Below, piece after piece: positions 56,976 to 64,000 of a stretch of DNA of 64,000 bases. Every line of letters begins with the position of its first letter. Position 1 is the stretch's first letter. The position numbers and the translations under genes are program-made. The stretch is taken from positions 239,224 to 303,223 of the forward strand of contig MNCI01006946.1 of the NCBI GenBank assembly GCA_015680685.1, in the 5' to 3' direction. This DNA comes from Gnetum montanum (taxonomy: Eukaryota; Streptophyta; Gnetopsida; Gnetales; Gnetaceae). The notes under the pieces were generated by a model. That model saw nothing but the letters and a program-made list of their open reading frames with translations. It was not told the origin of the DNA and ran no database searches.

Positions 56976-58024
56976 TTTGCATCACATCCCCAGCATGCAC
57001 CAGCATCAAATACACATTGAACGAGTGGGTGTGATGCCAACGCGCAGGTGGGTCGTTGTAGCTCCAGAATGCAGTTCACGACACAATGGGAACATGGTCT
57101 GGAACATATGCGACACGACCACCCTTGGCATCATGCTGACCCCCTAGAAATGTCATATGACATCAAACTGGCCCTCTGGACCTACCGTTGCCACGGCCCC
57201 TTCCCCTAACGGTAGTTCCTTGGCCAGTGCCTGCCGCTAGAGTTCCAGCAGTATTATGGGCTAGCCACAATATTGTTATCCTTCGGCCCCATGCCAACGA
57301 TGTTTGGCTATGTGGTAGCCGATCCCATAGCTGAATTGGGAACGCATGCCCCTGGCAGGGATTTCAGTGCATCCGCACTCACATCGACGTCCTTGATGCT
57401 AGCTCCTCCACGTAGATGCTGCCAAAACCGTTGTTGGCCTTCCTACTTTGGACACCACACACTAGTAAAGGTGTCTAAAGGGCTTCAACAATGTCTAAAG
57501 TGAGAAAGACCTTTGCCCCGAGGGTACATCTTGCAACAGTAGCAAATGCTACAGCGTCGCGAAGTGAGTGCCTCGACTAGCTTGACTACTCTAGAATGCA
57601 ACTCCCATGATGTCAGTAACACAACTTACCATGTGGGAAACATCAGTGCAAATTCCATGATGCGTGTAACACAGCTCGTCACATGGAAAGCATTTGTAGG
57701 CAGGTCAAAACCCTACATGGATGTAACATAGCTCATCCTAGAAAAGACACCTATCCTACGGGAGGTCGAAGGTCAGCCGAAGCAAAGATGAAAATGCACA
57801 CAACTCCCTCACAAGCACTTTGACGATGGATTCAGCTAAACCTCATCTTTGCCCTTCTCTTGTGCCTCCTTCCTCCCTGCTTTGCTTTTCCACTCCAATG
57901 CAACACTCTCAAGTGTAGCCAAGTGACGTTTCGACACTGACCAAGCAACAACCTCAACATTTTTCATTCTGCGGTGTTTCATATTCTTTGTCAATGTCTA
58001 TCGAGCCTATTCTCCAGACGTCGA
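56976..58024 (+). other. 3' untranslated region of element C
   Basis: No gene recognised. The purine-rich tract of A, B and D is absent. The last bases before the polypurine tract (CTCCAGACGTCGACAAAG) match the other copies. Confidence 0.55.
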
Positions 58025-58038
58025 CAAAGAGGGGCCAA
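58025..58038 (+). other. Polypurine tract of element C
   Basis: CAAAGAGGGGCCAA before TGAAACACCCC, as in A and B. Confidence 0.88.
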
Positions 58039-58388
58039 TGAAACACCCCAAAAAATTTGAAGGCATTCTTGCTTCACCAGGCCTTGCAATTCACGCAGCA
58101 CTACGGCAGTTCTTCGAGAGGAGAACACCCTGAACTCAAGACGGCCAGTTCAGCAAATTTTCTACTTCTGGTGTAAACAGGCTACATGGATCATCCTGCC
58201 TGTGCACCCAAGTAGTGTGCCCAGCCGACGGGCTGCTTAGAAACGATGCATGGAGTTGACAGCAGTGCTCAGGATGCATGAAATAGTTCGGTAAGTTTTC
58301 TAAGTTACGAAGTCTACTACGCTACGCTATGCCCCGCTATGTAGCGTAGTAAACTTCAGAAAATGATTACAAAACAAAGCACCACGCT

Positions 58389-58412
58389 ACGCTATGCTAC
58401 GTAGCGTAGCGT
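58389..58412. promoter_or_regulatory. Palindrome in LTR U3 (element C, 3' LTR)
   Basis: Arms ACGCTATGCTAC and GTAGCGTAGCGT meet with no loop and have one mismatch. Similar CTACGCTAC/GTAGCGTAG pairs lie at 58317-58352, 44801-44836 and 44870-44902. Confidence 0.6.
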
Positions 58413-58984
58413 ATTATGGTAAAAGCTATACAACCAATTCCACTGCCCAACTTCAAGTCCTTCAACAATGTCCCTTTCCATCAGAAAGCGGTGGACCATG
58501 TTTGCTGCTACGCTACGTTGAGCTACATGGTGCAACGAGGCGTAGCAATTCTGCGAAAGAGACAGAAGGCAGCTTAAAGTGCAAGATTAGCAAGTTTGCA
58601 AGTCCAACAACACAGGAAGCAAAGTTTGTAGATTGGCAAAGTTTTTGAGCTTAAGGCCAGCTGCTACGCTACGCTACATAGTGTAGCAAGTATGTAGCAC
58701 ACAGGTAGCGAAGCGCAGGACAACATGCTATGCTACAAAACAAAGCAAAGCATGCAGGTGATTGTGCAACATCAATGCACTTCACCTAATTAGACCATTG
58801 GCACATGGCTCCAGATGCTGACGACGTAATTAAGGTGTGGCAGGCTCATAGTTACGGCATGACAGGCTCACATTACAATAGTCATGCAGGTCCAACGGTC
58901 ATGCAGGCACGTGCAGCGCAAGAAAGTCAACGTGGGCCCAAGGCATGTGGCATCCAAACCGCTCCTTCTGTGTGACCTTGGTCG

Positions 58985-58992
58985 TATAAATA
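58985..58992 (+). promoter_or_regulatory. LTR TATA box (element C, 3' LTR)
   Basis: TATAAATATCCC, matching the 5' LTR box at 45475-45482. Confidence 0.65.
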
Positions 58993-59878
58993 TCCCAACG
59001 AGCAGCATAAAAAGAAGACTTTCTTTCTTTTTGAGAGAACCTTTTCTCACTTTTCAGCTGTCAGACTTCTGACTGGCTAAAAGACCCCTTTTGGAATTTT
59101 GGCCTAGTTGGAACCTTCTAACTTCTGGCACTTTTGGCACTCCTCCACATTGAGCATTGAGCATTGTAAGCTTTCTGTTTGACACTGAAAATATTTAGCA
59201 TTTTCTGCTGGCATTTTGTTCTGTTCCCTTTCTACCACCTTGGTAGAATTTTCACATCGTCAACTCTCGAGTTCGTGCCCAAGTACTCAACAGTGTTGCT
59301 CTACACTGTACTGTTCGAAATCGTCGGTCTAGGGCTGGAATGAAACAGAGACCAAGAGATCCCCGGATAAGCACAGAAGGCCCTACCTTCGCTTGAGGGC
59401 AAGATGGAATTAACGAAGGTAGAGTACCTTGGGTGGTCCGCATGCGGATCAGACAAGGATTTCCCTGAACGTACACCTATATTCTGTACGCTGGGTTATA
59501 TGTAAATGGCGTAACAGATGTAAAATTGAGCGTAAACGTACAAGAATGTAAACAGTAAGCACACAAGAACAAATGAAAACTGTAACAAATCTTGGCCAAA
59601 AATGTAGCAATTTTATTGCATAATGAAAATTACAATGCACTGGTCTAGATGTAGTTGTAAATCGGACACAAGGTGGATGAAGAGCCCCAGTGGATGCAGA
59701 GGGATGATGGTGTGCTATTTTGAACTACAGGCACAACGTAGAGGCTGTATGTTTAGCGTGCAGGGTTCAGGTCTAGCGTATAGAATGCAGGTTTCTCAAT
59801 TTGCTTAGTGTGGTCTACCCTGATTTTTTGCCAACATGCCTTCCAATTTTTCCCCCAGATTTGGTCAAAAATCGAAGG

Positions 59879-59885
59879 TTTTATA
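59879..59885 (-). promoter_or_regulatory. LTR TATA box (element D)
   Basis: TATAAAA on the - strand, about 570 bp before the LTR end. The distance is about the same as in B's 3' LTR. Confidence 0.6.
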
Positions 59886-60054
59886 CGGGTTTCCCCGTTA
59901 GACTCGGGTCTAAAAGGGGATGAGTGGCTGTAAATTTAGAAAAATTTGGATCGAGAGACAGGTGGTGCATTGACCAAGTGCAGGATATGTTACAACTGTA
60001 TAGCGTATAGCATGCCAGTGTACAGGATGCCAGCGTAGAGCATGCTAGCGTACA

Positions 60055-60150
60055 TCAAAAATGTACCCAGCGTACATACATGAAAATGCTTCATTTTAAG
60101 GNCCAAAAATGTACCCAGCATACATACATGAAAATGCTTCATTTTAAGGT
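60055..60150. other. Assembly join: duplicated 45 bp around one N (60102)
   Basis: CAAAAATGTACCCAGC...CATTTTAAGG occurs on both sides of the N with a single G/A difference. This is probably an unresolved contig overlap, although a true repeat cannot be fully ruled out because the area is repetitive. Confidence 0.7.
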
Positions 60151-60840
60151 CAAAACTTGATTTTCAAGTATCTGAGAGCTATTGGGTACCCTGGGAAAGG
60201 TCCTGGGGGGTCCAGACGCTTAGTTCTAGCATGTTTTGACTCATTTCTGGGGCCCAAAAGTTGCTCTATGTTGGGCGTAGAGGAATGAAAGACCATCATT
60301 TGGAGCCCAAAATTTGATTTTCAAGTGCTTGAGAGCTACTGGGGACCCTGGGGAAGGTCCTGGGGGGTCCATACGCTTAGTTCTGGCATGTTTTGACTCA
60401 TTTTTGGGGCCCAAAAGTTGCTCTACGCTGGGCTCTACGCTGGTCGTATACGCTGGGCGTAGAGGAATGAATGACCAGTATTTGGAGCCAAAAATTTGAT
60501 TTTCAAGTGATTGAGAGCTATTGGGGACCCTAGGGAAGGTCCTGGGGGGTCCAGACGCTCAGTTCTAGCATGTTTTAACTTATTTTTGGGGCCCAAAAGT
60601 TGCTCTACGCTGGGCTCTATGCTGGGTGTATACGTTGGGCGTAGAGGAATGAAAGATCATCATTTGGAGCCCAAAATTTGATTTTCAAGTGCCTGAGAGC
60701 TGTTGGGGACCCTAGGGAAGGTCTTGGGGGGTCCAGACACTCAGTTCTGGCATGTTTTGACTCATTTCTGGGACCCAAATTTTGTTGTACGCTGGGCTCT
60801 ACGCTGGGCATGTATAGGCCAGCGTACAAGATGCATACTT
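60125..60840 (-). repeat. 180-bp tandem repeat in U3 of element D's LTR
   Basis: Four units are marked by TTGATTTTCAAGT at about 60168, 60312, 60496 and 60677. Spacings are 144, 184 and 181 bp. The longer units contain an extra TACGCTGG-rich piece of about 40 bp with the palindrome TACGCTGGGCGTA (60449-60461). Confidence 0.85.
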
Positions 60841-61055
60841 AGTGAAAACCAAGTATTTTGAGCTTAATATTTGCCAAGTTTGATGCCAGATGTCATTGTA
60901 GTCTTCTGTGGGTCCTAGGGAACTGTTTCTTGTTGAGTTTGACTCTGCTTGAAGCTGTCTGTTAGGCCCTCAAGCTTCAGTCATGTTGGGGAGCATCATG
61001 ACTTAGCTCGATTCTTGTTGGAGAAGTACTAAGCTTAGAATTTTGTGGTGTTTGA

Positions 61056-61070
61056 TTGGTCCCTCTTTGT
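61056..61070 (-). other. Polypurine tract of element D
   Basis: On the - strand ACAAAGAGGGACCAA precedes the LTR. One base differs from the tract of A, B and C. Confidence 0.85.
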
Positions 61071-62214
61071 TGACGCTTGGAGGAATTGAGCCGAGAAGCG
61101 TCAACAAAGAAGTACAAAACACAATAAGCAACTTAGTAGCATTGTCCTTTGACAGTTGGCCAGATGTCATCGCACCGTGTTCAGTAGTTCATGGGATTGG
61201 GGAAATGAAGTTTGTAGCTGGATAGGGAAATGGAAATTGTGTGGATTGAGAATTGATCAAGGGATTGTGCATGGTAAAGGGGATGCTCTAGTGTGTATAC
61301 AGGTCATGCTGATCCTTTTCAATAGCCATTGTTTAGCAGACTTGGAATCAAGACATGAGATGTGTGTCCTTTGGCAGAACAAGACTCTTGTTTAGTGTTT
61401 AAGAGGACTTGTTGGCTGCGTGATGGTGGGTTGCGTTCTTTGGAAGAACAAGCCCCTTGTTTGGTGTTAAAGAGAACCTGTTAGCGGATAGACAAAACTA
61501 TGCAATGAGATGTGATTTGAGCTTTTGAGACATGAGTATATGTTTCCAAGACAACTGCCTTCTCGCTTGGGGCTTATGGGAAGTGCCAAGGGTCTTGTGG
61601 GTCATTTTGCTCTTTGCTCTTTACTTTTTCTTTCTTTTTCTTTTTTTTCTTTTTTGTTTTTTTTTCTTTTTTTTTTTTTTTCTTTTTGTTTTTTGGCAAG
61701 AGCTTTCTTTCAATTTTGCACTCATGTTCATGTGCCATATTGTGTGTTGCAATTGCTTGAGAGTGTCGTAGTGTGTAACAGTATGCTCAAAGTTTTGGGG
61801 TGTACTGGGTGTATCTAGGAACTGTAACCGGGTAGAAAAGGGAGTAAGAGTGTTGGGGAAATGGAGAATGTATTGGGAATGGGGAATGTACTTTTGAATA
61901 GATTGATTAACCTGGTTGCGTGCATCAGAAACAATGTGGCACCTTGTCACCGTGATGAAGTGTATCCATGTATGAGCACCACTGGGTGTCATCCTGCAAA
62001 CAAAACTCCAAGAAGACAAGAAAACCATAAGTGAACGAGTTAGCGAACATTTCAGACATGAATGTGACTAATGCAAATGGAGGCACCATGTGAAACTTAA
62101 GGTAAACAAAATGAGTAGCAGCAATGTTGTCAGAGCCGGTGTGATGAATGATGAAATAGGCATTGATGAAGAAATGTCATGAATTACAGCTACAGATGAA
62201 TGCACCAGAAATGA
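61071..62214 (-). other. 3' untranslated region of element D
   Basis: On the - strand TTTTCTTGTCTTCTTGG and TTTGCAG|GATGACAC (about 61998-62035) match B closely and A weakly. A 135-codon reading frame (62028-61621) covers this stretch and runs into the purine tract. Nothing supports it as a protein beyond partial likeness to B, where stops interrupt it. Confidence 0.55.
61621..61690 (-). repeat. Purine-rich tract in 3' UTR (element D)
   Basis: On the + strand a nearly pure T run with a few C, G. It lies about 560 nt upstream of the polypurine tract, as in B. Confidence 0.7.
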
Positions 62215-62500
62215 TCTTGCTAGTTTATAGTCTTAGCGTACTATCGTGGGTTAGTTTTACATCATAATCTGTTGGACGTTGCTAGTTTATCGTCGTAGCA
62301 GACGGTACAATGCTAGTTTATAGTCGTGGCGGACTATGAAGAGGCAAGCTAGTTTATAGTCTTAGCGGACTCTGGTGAATGAATGTGACAGTTTAGTATC
62401 TTGTCGGACAGAGCTCTGTGATGTCGGTTTACCGTCATGATGCCAGGACATTCTGTGATATCATTTTTAAGTCATGATGCGAGGACTGCTCTGTGTGGAT
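62215..62500 (-). repeat. Post-integrase punctuation repeats (element D)
   Basis: On the - strand, units such as 'TCCGCTAAGACTATAAACTA' occur about nine times. Order and spelling match B 28370-28640 nearly unit for unit, although D has no integrase. Confidence 0.85.
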
Positions 62501-62609
62501 GCATGCGTGTGCGTCTATATGATCCTGTAAACAAAAGCTACTAGAGAAAATAATATTAAATAACAACTGCAGAAAACATGAACTGAAATGCACCAATAAA
62601 TAGAAAATA

Positions 62610-62680
62610 ATGTCAAACGGTGGTAGTTTAAAGCGTTTTCAGGCCATGGTTTAGTTTAAGGCCTTTTTGGGCCTTGAGAG
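62610..62680 (-). repeat. Post-PR punctuation repeats (element D)
   Basis: On the - strand two units read 'GGCC-AAAAAGGCCTTAAACTA' and 'ATGGCCTGAAAACGCTTTAAACTA'. They directly follow the PR tail stop and lie about 110 bp before the post-integrase type, marking the internal deletion. Confidence 0.75.
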
Positions 62681-64000
62681 AACACGTAAGCTAATACAAT
62701 ACAAACTAAGGTGAGGTATGCACAACGAACAAAGGTGAAGAGTGGGCGGAGATCAGATGTGTCTTTGGTCACAGGGGAGTCTTGATTATGCGATTTTTTC
62801 TTAGTCAGACATGGTCTAGGAGGCGTGCTAGTTTGCTCTGAGAGGCTTTCAGCTTTTACCCCTCGTTCAGGCATTTTAGCTCTAGGTGTTGTGTTTGTTG
62901 TTGTGGGTGTTGCTTCAAGAGGCTCCTCTCTCAAGACCTGTGACATGTCTATGTTGTGGTCAGCTTGGAAGGGAGTGTTATCGCCATGTATAATGACTTG
63001 TCCACCTTTGTATGGAAGGTGGATTTCTTAATGTATCGGTGAGGAAACGGCTCGTTGTTATGCTAGCCAAGGTCTACCAAGAATCATGTTGAAACTGAGC
63101 ATCTCTTCTATGACAGTGAATTCTGCGCTGGAGGGGAATTGTTCTCCTACCACAAAGGCTAAGTTGATTGTGCCCTTAATTATGACACATGATCCATTGA
63201 AATATTTTAAACACGTGGTTTCTGTTGGCATGATCTCATCTGCCATGCCTAGTTTATCGATGACGGAGTATAGAACTACATTTGTTACTGCACCGTCATC
63301 AACATGCACTCTGCGAATGGTACATTGCCTGACACGCACACTAATCGATAATGGAGCTATTGTGACTTCCCCTTATTCAAGGTGACGTTTAACTACATCA
63401 TCACGAAAGGCTAAGGTGTTTGAACCCAATCCTTGTGGTGTGTGTTGTGAAATTGTTGCACAGATGGATTCCATGTTAGCAGGGATGCCCTCTGTAACAA
63501 GAATGGATGCTAACGTTTGCGCTAAGGCTTCGTGATGAGCCGATGATATCATGACCAAATTGTACAAACTCATGGTTGTGTTCTTTTGTTTGAGTGTTTG
63601 TGTCACTTGGGCTAGTGTAGCTACAAAGTCTGTGTTGTCTACTATTGTGTTGGTTTCCTCTGTATGGGTTGAGGGCTTGGGCCTGGTTTGTTTGGGATGA
63701 GGGGTAGGGCCCCTAGTGTTCACTTGTTGTATACTAGGTGTGTCCTTTGTTTCAGCTATGGGTGTTGTTTGTTGTTCGTTTGTCCTCTTCTGCTGCCATT
63801 TGGTAGGCTTATCCGTGTTGTTGGTAAGGTTGAATCTTGAGGAAGGAGAGGTTGAGACATTTCCTACGGTTGGGCTTAGGGTAAGTGAGGGGCCATCGCA
63901 TGGTGGCACTTTTTTGACAAATGGGAGTTTAGGAGGTGTTGTTGTTGTTTGACTAGCCTGTTGTGGCACCTTGATAACGAAAGGTTTCTTTACTATTGTC
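62656..64000 (-). pseudogene. gag: gag C-terminus, protease and tail (element D)
   Basis: From the right edge, a gag C-terminal part (PQQASQTTTTPPKLPFVKKV, then a Pro/Thr-rich region) is open to 63373. LYNLVMISSAHHEALAQTL leads into PR, and one TAA at 63370 interrupts it. PR has RVHVDDGAVTNVVLYSVIDKLG with Asp-Asp-Gly, and FNMILGRPWLA at 63058. The frame then breaks briefly and a tail (MSQVLREEPLEATPTTT...VFSQGPKRP) closes at 62656, with a hydrophobic stretch near its end. It is the least damaged gag-PR here. The knuckle lies outside the window or is lost. Confidence 0.8.

Larger units (their letters stand above)
58039..59306 (+). repeat. 3' LTR of element C, left part, split by element D
   Basis: Aligns with 44527 onward up to GTGTTGCTCTACA (5' copy about 45780-45794). 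There the 5' LTR continues with TGCCCAGG, but this copy switches to the end of element D's LTR. It holds the palindrome at 58389-58412 and TATAAATA at 58985-58992. Confidence 0.88.
59307..61055 (-). repeat. 3' LTR of element D
   Basis: On the - strand it begins TCAAACACCACAAAATTC (first TG mutated to TC) after the polypurine tract and ends ACGATTTCGAACAGTACA, like B's ...ACGATTTAGGTTAGTACA. U3 contains a tandem repeat (60125-60840). TATAAAA lies at 59879-59885. The N at 60102 marks an assembly join. Confidence 0.85.
44527..64000 (+). mobile_element. Element C: Tat/Ogre-like retrotransposon inserted in the minisatellite, right end off the window
   Basis: 5' LTR, 5' UTR with tandem repeats, full-length gag, PR, short antisense gene, pol, 3' UTR, polypurine tract, and the first 1,268 bp of the 3' LTR are present. 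The 3' LTR is then split at 59306 by element D. The remaining part of this LTR should follow D, beyond 64000. The 5' and 3' LTRs are similar by eye but differ by many transitions. Confidence 0.88.
59307..64000 (-). mobile_element. Element D: deleted gag-PR retrotransposon on the - strand, nested in C's 3' LTR
   Basis: Read right to left: gag, PR, tail, punctuation repeats, 3' UTR, polypurine tract and 3' LTR ending CAGTACA at 59307. The host break is at TACAC (59302-59306). No antisense gene, RT, RNase H or integrase lies between PR and the 3' UTR, so D depends on other copies for movement. The 5' end is beyond the window. Its post-integrase repeats and U5 end resemble B, but its U3 does not. 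Confidence 0.88.

Noticed and set aside
61621-62028. 135-codon - strand frame ending in Lys/Arg-rich sequence
   Set aside because: The basic end is the purine tract. B's matching region is full of stops. It is kept only as a conserved 3' UTR segment.

Overview
The window is repeat-rich nuclear DNA from a plant with a large, slowly purged genome. A gymnosperm-like genome fits, but nothing here fixes the species. I see no rRNA, tRNA, CRISPR array or intact host gene. Almost everything is Ty3/gypsy LTR retrotransposon. Two RNase H domains, a CHHC gag knuckle and very large size place the elements in or near the Tat/Ogre lineage. All copies are decayed, with premature stops (mostly TAG), frameshifts and deletions.

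Layout. (1) 1-14979: element A, + strand, entering from the left edge: gag end, protease (PR), an antisense gene, RT-RNase H-integrase, 3' UTR, 3' LTR. (2) 15037-31186: element B, + strand, bounded by the 5-bp target-site duplication CATAT, with the same order. Its 5' LTR is fused to mid-gag by a deletion. (3) 31187-38683: older non-array DNA with a decayed + strand gene (32008-34865) and a decayed gag-like region on the - strand. (4) 38684-44526: a minisatellite with a 15-bp period and higher-order structure, containing an inverted core near 40.65-41.62 kb. (5) 44527 to beyond the window: element C, + strand, inserted into the minisatellite, with 5' LTR, a 118-bp tandem repeat in its 5' UTR, gag, PR, a short antisense gene, pol, and a 3' LTR interrupted at 59306. 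(6) 59307-64000: element D, - strand, inserted into C's 3' LTR. It keeps gag-PR but lacks the antisense gene and all of pol.

Main observation. A, B and C each carry, between PR and RT, a gene on the opposite strand. Its protein blocks and at least one intron position agree across the three copies. Ogre elements are known to have a sense-strand intron between PR and RT, so this looks like a spliced antisense gene sitting inside a sense intron. The three cassettes (gag-PR, antisense gene, pol) are separated by short degenerate repeats with the core TTAAACTAG, which puts stop codons on both strands. The upstream region of the antisense gene in A and B carries the same kind of hairpin or short motif as the U3 of the same element's LTR. 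This suggests a shared regulatory code, though function is not shown.
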